Program-made: the position numbers and the translations under genes
In this document: piece by piece, positions 24,936 to 34,364 of the stretch
Layout of the letters: each line of letters opens with the position of its first letter
Position numbering within the stretch: the stretch's first letter is position 1
The notes under the pieces: generated by a model
Told to the model about the DNA's origin: nothing
The model's input: only the letters and a program-made list of their open reading frames with translations
Database searches by the model: none
Source: Niabella ginsenosidivorans
GTDB taxonomy: Bacteria; Bacteroidota; Bacteroidia; Chitinophagales; Chitinophagaceae
Assembly: GCF_001654455.1 (NCBI RefSeq)
Contig: NZ_CP015772.1
Location: 4,092,001-4,156,000, forward strand
Reading direction: 5' to 3'
DNA: 64,000 nt

Positions 24936-25583
24936 ATGAATAAAGGTATTACCACCCTTGCCCTTCTGCTGCTTACCTGTGGTTTTTATAATTATAGATC
25001 CGTTCTGTCAGCATCAACAACACCGGTACACGTTGTTGTACCCGTCAATGTTCGCTCTTCTGGCACTGAGGCCACCTATAAACCGGCTGCCGCCCAACTT
25101 ATGGTTGTAAAAAAAATGATTACAAAGAATCATTATAATAATACCACAGTTTTTATGGTAAATATGAAGATCCCTTCTTCAAAAAAACGTTTCTTCGTTT
25201 ACGATCTTAAAAAAGGCAGCATTATTGATGCCGGCCTGGTTGCCCACGGCCGCTGTGGTGAAAAATGGCTGGAAGGAAGAAAATACAGCAATGAACCCGG
25301 CAGTATGTGCACTTCGCTTGGAAAATATAAAATTGGCAAACCCTATTACGGCCGGTTCGGGCTTGCCTATACTTTGTATGGGCTGGACAGTACCAATAAC
25401 AAAGCACTGGAACGTCATGTAGTGCTTCACGCTTATGAGTGTGTGCCCGAAACAGAAGTAGACTACGAGATCTGCCAAAGTGATGGCTGCCCTATGGTAA
25501 GCAAAGGTTTTTTGCAAAAACTCCAAAAAATTATCGATCATTCAAAAGTGCCGATCCTGCTTTCTGTTTATGAGTCAAGGTAA
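24936..25583 (+). CDS. Murein L,D-transpeptidase catalytic-domain protein (YkuD-like)
   Basis: The 215-residue protein has a signal-like N-terminus (MNKGITTLALLLLTCGFYNY). Its catalytic domain shows RFFVYDLKKGSIIDAGLVAHG, then YGLDSTNNKALERHVVLHAYE with His165 and CQSDGCPMVS with Cys185. This is the His...SxGC arrangement of L,D-transpeptidases, with Cys185 as nucleophile. These enzymes form 3-3 cross-links or attach proteins to peptidoglycan. The gene is monocistronic, with a hairpin immediately before the start codon. Confidence 0.87.
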   Translation: MNKGITTLALLLLTCGFYNYRSVLSASTTPVHVVVPVNVRSSGTEATYKPAAAQLMVVKKMITKNHYNNTTVFMVNMKIPSSKKRFFVYDLKKGSIIDAGLVAHGRCGEKWLEGRKYSNEPGSMCTSLGKYKIGKPYYGRFGLAYTLYGLDSTNNKALERHVVLHAYECVPETEVDYEICQSDGCPMVSKGFLQKLQKIIDHSKVPILLSVYESR

Positions 25584-25683
25584 AGAAGCTGCAGCTTTCT
25601 GAATCAATCCCGGATTTATTCTGCTACAGTCGGCCCGATGTGGCAGAAAACTATTCACTTTTCACTATTAACTATTCACCAAG

Positions 25684-27180
25684 CTACTTCCTGCTGTAAT
25701 TCGGTGCTTCTTTTGTAACATCCACATCATGCGGATGGCTTTCATTCATGCCCGCATTGGTGATCTTTACAAATTTAGCCTGCTGCAGTTCCTGTATATT
25801 TTTGGCACCGCAGTACCCCATGCCTGCACGTAAGCCGCCTGTATACTGATAAATAACCTCTTTTAAAGTACCTTTATAGGCTACACGGCCTTCAATGCCT
25901 TCGGGTACAAATTTCTTTACATCATCTTCCGGATCCTGGAAATAGCGGTCGCTGCTTCCCCTGGCCATAGCACCTAAAGAGCCCATACCCCGGTAGGCCT
26001 TAAACTTACGGCCTTCAAAAATGATGGTTTCACCGGGACTTTCCTCCGTACCTGCAAATATGCTGCCCATCATGGCACAGTCTGCACCGGCTGCCAGTGC
26101 CTTTACCAGGTCTCCGGTATAACGGATACCTCCGTCTGCTATAATTGGAATACCTTTTTTCTTTAACCCGGAAGCCGCTTCCATAATAGCTGTAAGCTGT
26201 GGCATACCGGCACCTGCTACAATACGGGTGGTACAAATGGATCCCGGTCCTATACCGATCTTCACGGCGTCTGCTCCGGCGTCCGCCATTGCCAGCGCTC
26301 CTTCCGCAGTGCCTACATTACCTGCCACTACATTTAATTTTCTGAAATTCTTTTTTACCTTTTTTAATGCATCCAGCACACCTTTGGTATGGCCATGCGC
26401 ACTGTCCAGCACCACCACATCCACACCTACCTGCTGCAGGGCCGCGATACGATCCAGCACATCCCCGGTAATGCCTACGCCGGCACCTACCAGTAATCTT
26501 CCGAAAGAATCTTTAATGGCATTCGGAAAAGAGGTTACCTGCAGGATATCGCGGTAAGTGATCAACCCGATCAGCTTTCCCTGCTTATCTACCACGGGTA
26601 ATTTTTCTACCTTATACTGGCGTAAAATGGTTTTTGCTTTTTTAAGATCCGTTCCTTCAGGTGCCGTGATCAGGTTCGTACTGGTCATTACTTCACTTAT
26701 CTTACGTGCGGGGTTGTCTTCAAACCGCAGGTCACGGTTGGTTAAAATACCTTTCAGCTTTTTATTTTTGTCAACCACCGGTATTCCTCCTATTTTATTT
26801 TCAGCCATCAGTTTCAAAGCATCACCAATAGTAGCATCTTCCAGCAAAACAATAGGGTCCAGTATCAGCCCGCTTTCACTTCGTTTTACTTTACGCACCT
26901 GTTCTGCCTGCTTTTCAATGCTCATGTTCTTATGCAGAATGCCCAGTCCGCCTTCACGCGCAATAGCCGTAGCCAGCGCAGCTTCAGTAACCGTGTCCAT
27001 CGCTGCCGACAGAATAGGTATATTCAAAGTAATATCTTTTGTAAGTTTAGTGCGGATGTCTACCTCACGCGGTAATACCTGGCTGTAAGCCGGTACCAGT
27101 AATACATCATCAAATGTTAAGCCTTCAAAGGCGATCTTGGAATTATTTGCAGTAGCTGCAGAAGATTTTCTTGTTGCCAT
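25684..27180 (-). CDS. guaB: Inosine-5'-monophosphate dehydrogenase
   Basis: The start is the ATG at 27180 ([15 protein letters not shown]). The 498-residue enzyme oxidises IMP to XMP with NAD+, the committed step of GMP synthesis. It has the TIM-barrel start ([20 protein letters not shown]), two CBS domains inserted at about residues 95-215 ([15 protein letters not shown] and [15 protein letters not shown]), and the active loop with Cys316 in GPGSICTTR. The flap region and the C-terminal monovalent-cation site (EGRVAYKG) are also present. It is divergent from zwf across 181 bases. Confidence 0.97.
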   Translation of the reverse strand: MATRKSSAATANNSKIAFEGLTFDDVLLVPAYSQVLPREVDIRTKLTKDITLNIPILSAAMDTVTEAALATAIAREGGLGILHKNMSIEKQAEQVRKVKRSESGLILDPIVLLEDATIGDALKLMAENKIGGIPVVDKNKKLKGILTNRDLRFEDNPARKISEVMTSTNLITAPEGTDLKKAKTILRQYKVEKLPVVDKQGKLIGLITYRDILQVTSFPNAIKDSFGRLLVGAGVGITGDVLDRIAALQQVGVDVVVLDSAHGHTKGVLDALKKVKKNFRKLNVVAGNVGTAEGALAMADAGADAVKIGIGPGSICTTRIVAGAGMPQLTAIMEAASGLKKKGIPIIADGGIRYTGDLVKALAAGADCAMMGSIFAGTEESPGETIIFEGRKFKAYRGMGSLGAMARGSSDRYFQDPEDDVKKFVPEGIEGRVAYKGTLKEVIYQYTGGLRAGMGYCGAKNIQELQQAKFVKITNAGMNESHPHDVDVTKEAPNYSRK

Positions 27181-27327
27181 GTGCAAAGGTAAGGGAAAAT
27201 GAAATTATGAAAAGTGAATTGTATATTATGAATTTGTACGATTTACAAATAGGTTACAAAAACAAATGAGTGTTTGTGATTTTATTGCATTGCAATAATA
27301 GCGTATCTTCCCAATCTTTTTTAGTTA

Positions 27328-27335
27328 TACTTTTG
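27328..27335 (+). promoter_or_regulatory. Putative -7 box for zwf (TACTTTTG)
   Basis: TACTTTTG fits TAnnTTTG and lies 26 bases before the zwf start codon at 27362. Confidence 0.45.
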
Positions 27336-27361
27336 CATACTAAATCAATAAGATACTCATC

Positions 27362-28894
27362 ATGTCAAAAAACAATAATTATAAAAAGCTTGGGCCTACC
27401 GTCATTTTTATTTTTGGCGGAAGTGGCGATCTGAACCAGCGCAAATTAACTCCGGCATTGTATAACCTGTGGCTGGATGGCCTGATGCCGGAACAGTTTT
27501 CCATTACCGGAACAGGCCGTACTGACTATTCCGATGAAAAATTCCGTGAGCATCTTTTACAGGGCATCAATGAATTCTCCCGCCGCAAGGATGAAAAGAA
27601 CGGCAGCTGGGAAGAATTTGCTTCCCATATTTCCTATTTGCGGATGGATGTAGATAAACCTGAAGATTATAACGCCATGGCGGGTATTATCAGTGACCAT
27701 GAAGCAGCCTGGGGCGTAAGCGCCAACGTGCTCTTTTACCTGGCCGTTGCACCACAGCTGGTGCCGGAAATAGCCACGAACCTGAACAAGCTGAAAAAAG
27801 CGAAAGATAAAGATAAGGCGCGCATTGTGGTGGAAAAACCTTTTGGGCATGACCTGAAAAGCGCGCAGGAATTGAATAAGCTACTCACTAATCTTTTTGA
27901 TGAAAGCCAGATCTACCGCATTGATCACTATCTTGGAAAGGAAACGGTGCAGAATATTCTGGCATTGCGCTTTGCCAATGCACTGTTTGAGCCTATCTGG
28001 AACCGGCATTATATTGATCATGTACAGATCACCGCTGCCGAAACCGTAGGCGTGGAAGATCGCGGAGGGTATTATGAACGCTCCGGCGCCCTGCGCGATA
28101 TGGTGCAGAACCACATCCTGCAGTTATTATGCATGGTGGCTATGGAAGCACCTGTTTCTTTTGAAGCAGATGAAATACGCAATAAAAAATCAGATGTGCT
28201 GAACGCCATCCGTAAAATAAAAAAAGAAGAAGTACAAAAATATGCCGTACGCGGTCAGTATTCATCCGGATGGATCGAAGGGAAAAAAGAAAAAGGCTAC
28301 CGCGAGGAAAAAGGAGTGGATCCGGATTCCAGCGTGGAAACCTTTGCCGCTGTAAAATTCTATATCGACAACTGGCGCTGGCAGGGCGTTCCTTTTTATG
28401 TACGCACAGGAAAGTACCTGAAAGAAAAAACCACACTCATCACGATCCAGTTCAAAGAAGCGCCAAAATATGCATTTCCCCCTGAAGCATCCGAAACATG
28501 GAGGGCCAACCGCCTTTCCATCAGCATTCAGCCGGAGGAAGACATCCGTTTGCTGTTCCAGGCCAAACGCCCGGGCCAAACCATGTCCCTGAACCCGGTG
28601 AACATGGTCTTCAGCTATGCAGACAGTTATAACGCTCCGCAACCGGAAGCCTACGAAACCCTTTTGTTGGATGCCATGATGGGCAACCCTACACAGTTTA
28701 TGAGAGGTGATCAGGTAGAGGTAGCCTGGGAAGTGATCGATCCAATCCTGGATACCTGGGAAAACCGTCCACCGGTTGATTTTCCGAACTATGCTCCGGG
28801 CTCATGGGGCCCTGAAGATGCGGAAGCACTGATTGCGCGTGAAGGGAGGAACTGGATTACGCTGCCACCGGCAAAAAAGGAAAATGGCAATTAA
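27362..28894 (+). CDS. zwf: Glucose-6-phosphate 1-dehydrogenase
   Basis: The 510-residue enzyme oxidises glucose-6-phosphate to 6-phosphogluconolactone, the entry to the oxidative pentose phosphate pathway. The N-terminal dinucleotide motif reads FGGSGDLNQRKLTPALY. The catalytic signature RIDHYLGKETVQN includes His189 and Lys193. The C-terminal part (WEVIDPILDTWE and PGSWGPEDAE) is complete. Neither a 6-phosphogluconolactonase nor gnd gene follows; the next gene, dprA, is convergent, so zwf seems to be transcribed alone here. Confidence 0.97.
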   Translation: MSKNNNYKKLGPTVIFIFGGSGDLNQRKLTPALYNLWLDGLMPEQFSITGTGRTDYSDEKFREHLLQGINEFSRRKDEKNGSWEEFASHISYLRMDVDKPEDYNAMAGIISDHEAAWGVSANVLFYLAVAPQLVPEIATNLNKLKKAKDKDKARIVVEKPFGHDLKSAQELNKLLTNLFDESQIYRIDHYLGKETVQNILALRFANALFEPIWNRHYIDHVQITAAETVGVEDRGGYYERSGALRDMVQNHILQLLCMVAMEAPVSFEADEIRNKKSDVLNAIRKIKKEEVQKYAVRGQYSSGWIEGKKEKGYREEKGVDPDSSVETFAAVKFYIDNWRWQGVPFYVRTGKYLKEKTTLITIQFKEAPKYAFPPEASETWRANRLSISIQPEEDIRLLFQAKRPGQTMSLNPVNMVFSYADSYNAPQPEAYETLLLDAMMGNPTQFMRGDQVEVAWEVIDPILDTWENRPPVDFPNYAPGSWGPEDAEALIAREGRNWITLPPAKKENGN

Positions 28895-28946
28895 GAAAAC
28901 CGAATAGATCAGATAAAGCCTCTTTATTTGTCTTTTTAGCCGGCCG

Positions 28947-30047
28947 CTATAATAGTTGATATAACTTACCCGGCAATGCCTGGATGATATTCTGCATTTC
29001 AAGATTAAGAATGGCAATAGCCACGGTACTGCTGCTTAGCCCTGAGCGTAAATGTATTTCGTCAATAGCGGCCTGTTCTTTTTTCTTTAAAAGGTCTACT
29101 ATTACCTGCTCTTCAGGGCTCAGATCCATAAATAAGGTTCTGGCTGGCTGCTTGGTGGGCTTCTTTTTTAAAGGGGCCCAATTCATCGCCTCCAACAGTT
29201 GTTGCGCATCCGTAAGCAGGCCGGCTCTGTTCGTTTTTATAAGATGATTACAACCGTTGCTTTTTTTATCGCCCACTCTGCCGGGGAAAGCAAATACATC
29301 TTTATTATAGCTGTCAGCCAGCTCTGCAGTGATCATACTACCGCCTTTTACATCTGTTTCCACAACAATCACAGCATCGCTCATGCCGGCAACAATACGG
29401 TTACGGCTGGGAAAATGATGCCGGTCGGGTTTCGTTTTTGTAAGGAATTCCGTAAGCAAACCGCCCTGCTGTATCATTTCTTTGGCTATTGATACATGAT
29501 CGGATGGATAAATTTTATCAAGGCCGTGCGCCAGCACCCCCACAGTATCCAGCCTGGCTTTTAATGCAAATTTGTGCGCCAGCAAGTCAATGCCATACGC
29601 AAGACCACTGATTACCAGTACTTCACTGCCCCGCAAACCTTCCACCAGTTGTTCACAGATCTGTTTTCCATAATCCGTATGCGACCGGGAGCCTACAACG
29701 GCAACAACCTTTGAAGTATTCAGGTCTGCAGCGCCTTTGTAATACAGCATAACTGGAGCATCATAGCAATTCAGCAACCGTTGCGGATACGCTGCATCCG
29801 TAATAAACAATGGCCGGATACCGTATTTTTCAATAAATGCAATTTCTTTTTCAACCCGTTCAAAATCATTGAACTGCTTAATACAGTCTATCCGGAATTT
29901 TCCAAGCCCCTCAATACGCTCTAACAGATGCCTTTTTTCGGTAAAAATTTCTTCAGGAGATAAATGCTGCAATAAGACCCGTGCAATAACGGGGCCTATA
30001 TTCGGAATAAGCGTTAACGCAATACGATACATTAGCGGGTGCTCCAT
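28947..30047 (-). CDS. dprA: DNA-processing protein DprA
   Basis: I take ATG at 30047 (MEHPLMYRIALTLIPNIGPV), giving 366 residues. The open frame continues upstream only because it runs into an ankyrin pseudogene. The protein has an N-terminal helix-hairpin-helix-like region (IPNIGPVIARVLLQHL), the Rossmann-like core with VAVVGSRSHTDYG, ISGLAYGIDLLAH and FPSRNRIVAGMSDAVIVVE, and the winged-helix end (LSPEEQVIVDLLKK through LSSSTVAIAILNLE). DprA loads RecA on incoming single strands in natural transformation. No competence genes adjoin it. Confidence 0.94.
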   Translation of the reverse strand: MEHPLMYRIALTLIPNIGPVIARVLLQHLSPEEIFTEKRHLLERIEGLGKFRIDCIKQFNDFERVEKEIAFIEKYGIRPLFITDAAYPQRLLNCYDAPVMLYYKGAADLNTSKVVAVVGSRSHTDYGKQICEQLVEGLRGSEVLVISGLAYGIDLLAHKFALKARLDTVGVLAHGLDKIYPSDHVSIAKEMIQQGGLLTEFLTKTKPDRHHFPSRNRIVAGMSDAVIVVETDVKGGSMITAELADSYNKDVFAFPGRVGDKKSNGCNHLIKTNRAGLLTDAQQLLEAMNWAPLKKKPTKQPARTLFMDLSPEEQVIVDLLKKKEQAAIDEIHLRSGLSSSTVAIAILNLEMQNIIQALPGKLYQLL

Positions 30048-30112
30048 GAGGTTTCTGTTTGCAATAAAGTTACAAAGAATTTTTATCTTGATAAACCAAA
30101 GCCCGGGCGTTT

Positions 30113-30480
30113 GCTGCGGCTGCTTTTTTAAAGCCTGTTCCAGAACAGCTGTTAAACCGGCATACCCTCTTGAGCGGGCATGTTGCAAGATTGTTACACC
30201 ATTGTGATCCGGGATATTAGTATTACATCCGGCAGCTACCAGTGCCTGTACCACCTCAACGTATGATCTGTTCCTGCTGGTTTACGTCAGTGCCATGTGC
30301 TACCAGCAATCAGGCCATCTCCAGGTTATTGGCCTGTGTGGCAATCAGCAACAGGCATCCACCAGTACCAGGTCTGCTTTATCTCCTGCATTAGGCCATT
30401 GCCGGTTCCCGTTATCGTCTAACGGCAGTACATTATGTGTGGCCAGTTTCCGAAAGCCCTGTATAACAACACCTTTTGCA
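30113..30480 (-). pseudogene. Decayed ankyrin-repeat gene upstream of dprA
   Basis: Three ankyrin-like pieces are found in different frames on the minus strand. The first is near 30480-30362 (KGVVIQGFRKLA, then LPLDDNGN). The second is near 30360-30270 (LLIATQANNLEMA, stop TGA at 30312-30310, then LLVAHGTDVNQQEQ). The third runs from about 30263 (YVEVVQALVAAGCNTNIPD, then NGVTILQHARSRGYAG). At least two frameshifts and one in-frame stop, probably an Arg codon CGA changed to TGA, break it. The last piece stays open into dprA, making a false long frame. Confidence 0.75.
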
Positions 30481-30596
30481 TAAAAACCCTTTCTGTATGG
30501 TTTTTAAAAAATACAGAGCCATTTGATCATCTTAAAAATCTTTTCGACATTTGTTTTTTGCCGGACGTTTCTGAAAAAATATAAACCCCGATAATA

Positions 30597-31970
30597 ATGA
30601 CAGGCCTGACCCATCACCTTAATGCCATGCGCAGTTTTTTCAACACCGGGGTTACCCGCTCTGCTGATTTCAGGAAACAACAATTGCTGCAATTGAAAGA
30701 GAGCATCCTGAAATATGAAGAAGCCCTCAACAATGCATTGTATGAAGACCTTCATAAAAACAAAGAGGAGGTGTGGATAACTGAAACAGGAATGGTGCTC
30801 TCTGAAATTGCAACAGCTTTAAAAGAGCTAAAGAACTGGATGGAGCCCAGGAACGTGCCTACTAACCTGGCCAATCTTCCGGGTAAAAGTTTTCTTTACT
30901 ATGAACCACTTGGCGTGGTGTTAATTATTGCGCCATGGAACTACCCGTTTCAGTTGCTCTTTATGCCGCTGGTAGGCGCCATTGCAGCCGGCAATTGTGT
31001 AGTGCTCAAGCCCAGCGAGCTGGCAAGTGCTACAGAAAAAGTGATGGGCAGGATCATTGAAGAGGCGTTTGATCCTGCTTATATCTTATACGCCCCGGGA
31101 GAAGGAGCTACAATGATCCCGGAACTGATGGACAACTTTCATTATGATCATGTTTTTTATACCGGCAGCACAGCAGTTGGAAAAATCATTTACCAGAAAG
31201 CCGCGGCCTCGTTAACCCCCGTAACATTAGAGCTCGGAGGCAAAAGTCCCTGTCTAGTAACCCCCAACGCATCCTTAAAAGTAGCTGCAAGGCGTATTAT
31301 AAATATAAAGTTCTCTAATGCCGGTCAGATGTGCATTGCACCGGATTACGTTCTTGCGCACCGTTCTATAAAAAAAGAATTCATCCGGTTATTAAAAGAA
31401 ACCATCACAAAATTTTATGGGGATCAGCCTATTGCCAGCTATGATTTTGGGCGCATCATTAATAAAAAACATTTTTTCCGGCTCAAAGCCCTTATGGCGG
31501 AGCAGGAAATTATTCATGGTGGGGAGCATAACGAAGAACAGTTATTTATTGCACCAACAATTATTGACGAGCCCTCTATGGATGCGCCGGTAATGAAAGA
31601 GGAAATATTTGGCCCCCTGCTGCCCGTCATCGGTTACGAAACGGATGAGGAAATAACCAGCTGTATCCGCCGGAACGAAAATCCGCTGGCCTTTTACATT
31701 TTTACCGGTAATAAAAAGGAAGCAGAACGCTGGCTCCGGGAAATTCCATTTGGAGGAGGTTGCGTAAACAATGCGGCCACACATTACCTGAACAAGCACC
31801 TCCCTTTTGGGGGCAGGGGCAACAGCGGTACAGGCCATTACCATGGTAAATTTTCTTTTGAAACCTTTAGCCATGTTAAAGGCATTTTAAAAACTACCAC
31901 ATGGCCCGACATTCCTTTAGCCTACCCTTCCTTAAAAGGTAAGCTGGGTACTTTTAAAAAAATAATCTGA
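30597..31970 (+). CDS. NAD(P)-dependent aldehyde dehydrogenase, class 3-like
   Basis: The 457-residue enzyme oxidises aldehydes to acids. Its short length and the motifs APWNYPFQLLFMPLVGAIAAGN and FGGRGNSGTGHYHGKFSFETF place it with ALDH3-type enzymes (fatty or aromatic aldehydes). The catalytic residues are present: Glu212 in LELGGKSPCLV and Cys246 in NAGQMCIAPDY, along with FYTGSTAVGK for cofactor binding. The C-terminus contains a hydrophobic basic end typical of membrane-associated members. It is a single gene; a terminator for the convergent YegP-like gene follows. Confidence 0.92.
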   Translation: MTGLTHHLNAMRSFFNTGVTRSADFRKQQLLQLKESILKYEEALNNALYEDLHKNKEEVWITETGMVLSEIATALKELKNWMEPRNVPTNLANLPGKSFLYYEPLGVVLIIAPWNYPFQLLFMPLVGAIAAGNCVVLKPSELASATEKVMGRIIEEAFDPAYILYAPGEGATMIPELMDNFHYDHVFYTGSTAVGKIIYQKAAASLTPVTLELGGKSPCLVTPNASLKVAARRIINIKFSNAGQMCIAPDYVLAHRSIKKEFIRLLKETITKFYGDQPIASYDFGRIINKKHFFRLKALMAEQEIIHGGEHNEEQLFIAPTIIDEPSMDAPVMKEEIFGPLLPVIGYETDEEITSCIRRNENPLAFYIFTGNKKEAERWLREIPFGGGCVNNAATHYLNKHLPFGGRGNSGTGHYHGKFSFETFSHVKGILKTTTWPDIPLAYPSLKGKLGTFKKII

Positions 31971-32065
31971 CAGAGGGACAGGTTTAAGGGAAAACAGCGA
32001 ATCTCCATTTTAATAGCGGCAGCAGGCCCGGCTTTATAAAAGCATATTCCATACATAATAAAAAA

Positions 32066-32085
32066 GTGAAGCGTTGCTGCTTCAC
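32066..32085 (-). terminator. Rho-independent terminator
   Basis: GTGAAGC (32066-32072) pairs with GCTTCAC (32079-32085) around a 6-base loop. On the minus strand it is followed by a T run. It serves the gene at 32122 and may stop the convergent aldehyde dehydrogenase message too. Confidence 0.75.
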
Positions 32086-32121
32086 ATAATACAAGTAAGA
32101 AACCGGGGAGCGCTCTGATAG

Positions 32122-32457
32122 CTATTCCTGTGTTTCATCAGTAATTTCAGCGCCTGGTGCATTCTTTTTCACTGATTCAATACCATTTTCTCTGGCAGCT
32201 TCTGATTCGTACAGCTCACTTTTACCGATCACCTGGCCGTTGGTTGCCTTTAAATTAAAGTACGGTTTGTTATTGGTGGATACTTTTCTTTCATAATGAT
32301 GGTCATCGTGTGCGTTTTTCTTTACAGACTCAATACCATTATCGCAGGCGGCTCTTGTAGTATAGCCTTCGCTTGTAAGGATCACCTGGCCGTTACCGGC
32401 TTTCAGGTTAAATTGAAATTCTCCGTTTTTTCTTTTGGTAATTACAAATTTGCCCAT
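32122..32457 (-). CDS. YegP-like protein with two DUF1508 repeats
   Basis: The 111-residue protein consists of two copies of the DUF1508 module, each about 50 residues. Copy 1: FVITKRKNGEFQFNLKAGNG to NGIESVKKNA. Copy 2: NKPYFNLKATNGQVIGKSEL to NGIESVKKNA. The repeated NGQVI and ARENGIESVKKNAP-type endings are diagnostic. The function is unknown in the family; it is a small soluble protein. An acidic tail (EITDETQE) follows the second copy. It is a single gene with its own terminator downstream. Confidence 0.92.
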   Translation of the reverse strand: MGKFVITKRKNGEFQFNLKAGNGQVILTSEGYTTRAACDNGIESVKKNAHDDHHYERKVSTNNKPYFNLKATNGQVIGKSELYESEAARENGIESVKKNAPGAEITDETQE

Positions 32458-32542
32458 AGTTAAAAAGTTTTTATCCTAAAGTTGCTGAATTAATCATACC
32501 CGGACAAATAATAATTAGGGATTTGTATTATACCCTGCAGAT

Positions 32543-33280
32543 TTACAGCCCCAGCACAGCTTTTAATTTGCCGTATCCGTTGCGGCTTACGTTGATCTTG
32601 GTACCGTTTTTCAAAATGGCAACATGACCATCCTTTTCATAAGGATCAATACGGGTAATTTCCTGTATATTAACAATATAAGAACGGTGGCTGCGCACAA
32701 ACAGATCCTGGGGCAGGAAATTTTCAAAAAAAGACATGGTTTTATTTTTCAGATAATAACCTTCTTTGGTAAATATCTTTACAAAATCATCTGCCGCTTC
32801 CAGGTACAATACTTCCTGCACCGGGATAATTTTTATTTTGCTGCCGTTCTTTACAACAATACGGCTATTGGAGTTAGGCAACTGCACATCATTCAGCAGT
32901 TCCTGGGTATTGGCCTGGCTGCTGCCTTTTTGCTGAACCAGGAATTTATTTACGGCTTTATCAAACCGCTCCTGGTCAAAGGGCTTTAACAGGTAATCTA
33001 CCGCGTGCGCTTCAAAAGCCTTGATGGCGTACTCATCAAAAGCAGTTGCAAAGATCACCGCGGGCGGCTCCTCTATCAACTCCAGCATTTCAAACCCGCT
33101 GATCTTGGGCATCTGAATGTCCAGAAAGATCAGATCCGGTTTGTGTTCCTGGATGGCTTTCATCCCTTCAAAACCATCACCACATTCTGCTACAATTTCC
33201 AGTTGCGGGTATTTCTGCAGGTATTCCTTTACCATGCTTCTTGCCAGGAACTCATCATCTATAATAATTACTTTACTCAT
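32543..33280 (-). CDS. LytTR-family response regulator
   Basis: The 245-residue protein has a receiver domain (VIIIDDEFLARSMVKEYL, phospho-acceptor Asp in LIFLDIQMPKISG, then ATAFDEYAIKAFEAHAVDYLLKPF). Its C-terminal LytTR DNA-binding domain has KIKIIPVQEVLYLEAADDFV, FVRSHRSYIVN and KINVSRNGYGKLK. It overlaps the sensor kinase gene by 8 bases, so kinase and regulator are translated together. With the LiaF-like gene upstream, it probably controls an envelope-stress response. Confidence 0.94.
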   Translation of the reverse strand: MSKVIIIDDEFLARSMVKEYLQKYPQLEIVAECGDGFEGMKAIQEHKPDLIFLDIQMPKISGFEMLELIEEPPAVIFATAFDEYAIKAFEAHAVDYLLKPFDQERFDKAVNKFLVQQKGSSQANTQELLNDVQLPNSNSRIVVKNGSKIKIIPVQEVLYLEAADDFVKIFTKEGYYLKNKTMSFFENFLPQDLFVRSHRSYIVNIQEITRIDPYEKDGHVAILKNGTKINVSRNGYGKLKAVLGL

Positions 33281-34319
33281 GCTGTTGTGGTATTTTAACG
33301 ATTGTGTAATAAATATTGTCCTTGGTTTTTGTGGTTAACAGGTCGTTTCGTGCATATAAAAGGTATAACCTTCTTTTTATAGAACTTAAGCCAAAACCGG
33401 TTCCTGTTTTCGGCAGTGATGTTTCCGGGTCAAACGGATTGCTGACCATAATGCAAAGATCGCCCTGATCCGTCACACATTCTATCTTTATCAGCGTTTC
33501 GCCAATAGTGTCATATAAACCAAATTTAATGGCATTTTCCACTACCGGCTGTAACAGCAGGGTAGGCAGTTTCATTTCCCTTGTCTGCTCTTCCATTGTA
33601 ATAGAAGTAATTAAACGGTTGCCAAACCGTACTTTTTCTATTTCCAGGTACAAATTCAAATAATTGATCTCTTCTGTCAGTGAAATCAACTGGGATTCTT
33701 CTTTTTTTAAGGTGCCCCTTAAAAAGTCAGATAGCTGCTGCACCATTTTACGGGCCTGCTGCGGATTTAAACCAATAAGGGCATTAATAGAGTTCAGGCT
33801 GTTGAATAAAAAATGAGGTTGCAGTTGCTGGCGCAATTTAAACAGTTCCGCTTCGCGGGAAAGGCGGTCGGCATCTGTACGCCGCTGCTCAACTTTTTGC
33901 TTTTCCAGCCAGTTGTACCATAAAATAGCAGCAATAGTTACAATTGTCAGCACCAGGAAGGCAACACCTGCACGAACCACCAGCGAGGTTCTCAAAAAAG
34001 AAGCGTATGCCTCATTATCTCCCAAAAATATCTTCAGGAAGGTATTGCTTACAAATAACCATAAGCCGGTTATCAGCAGGCAGGATGCTATAACACTGGT
34101 GTACTGGTACGTAGAGGGAAGGTAATACCGTGTTATATTCAATATCAGTAAGCTGGCCAGCAGCAACAGGAAATTGCTCAGCACGCTGTCAACAATCACC
34201 ACTTTCATCTGGAAGCCGAAATAAAAAGACAGAAAAAAGACCTGTACCAACACCAATACGATCCACCCCGTAACGAGCGAGAATACAAACCTTTTGGTAG
34301 CTAATGGAGATGCAGGCAC
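33273..34319 (-). CDS. LytS-type sensor histidine kinase
   Basis: The 348-residue membrane kinase has four hydrophobic segments in the first 145 residues and a coiled linker. The His_kinase motif LQPHFLFNSLNSINALIG contains the phospho-accepting His, and the ATPase part has LPTLLLQPVVENAIKFG and TGFGLSSIKRRL. The start used is a GTG at 34319; no better ATG precedes the first membrane segment. It is cotranscribed with the LytTR regulator (8-base overlap) and lies 45 bases after the LiaF-like gene. Confidence 0.92.
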   Translation of the reverse strand: MPASPLATKRFVFSLVTGWIVLVLVQVFFLSFYFGFQMKVVIVDSVLSNFLLLLASLLILNITRYYLPSTYQYTSVIASCLLITGLWLFVSNTFLKIFLGDNEAYASFLRTSLVVRAGVAFLVLTIVTIAAILWYNWLEKQKVEQRRTDADRLSREAELFKLRQQLQPHFLFNSLNSINALIGLNPQQARKMVQQLSDFLRGTLKKEESQLISLTEEINYLNLYLEIEKVRFGNRLITSITMEEQTREMKLPTLLLQPVVENAIKFGLYDTIGETLIKIECVTDQGDLCIMVSNPFDPETSLPKTGTGFGLSSIKRRLYLLYARNDLLTTKTKDNIYYTIVKIPQQHE

Positions 34320-34364
34320 TGAAATTCCTGTTTAAAGTTTAGAGTTGAATATATTTATATGCGC

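Noticed and set aside
30048-30254. N-terminal ankyrin extension of DprA
   Set aside because: It arises from a decayed ankyrin gene staying open; dprA starts at 30047.
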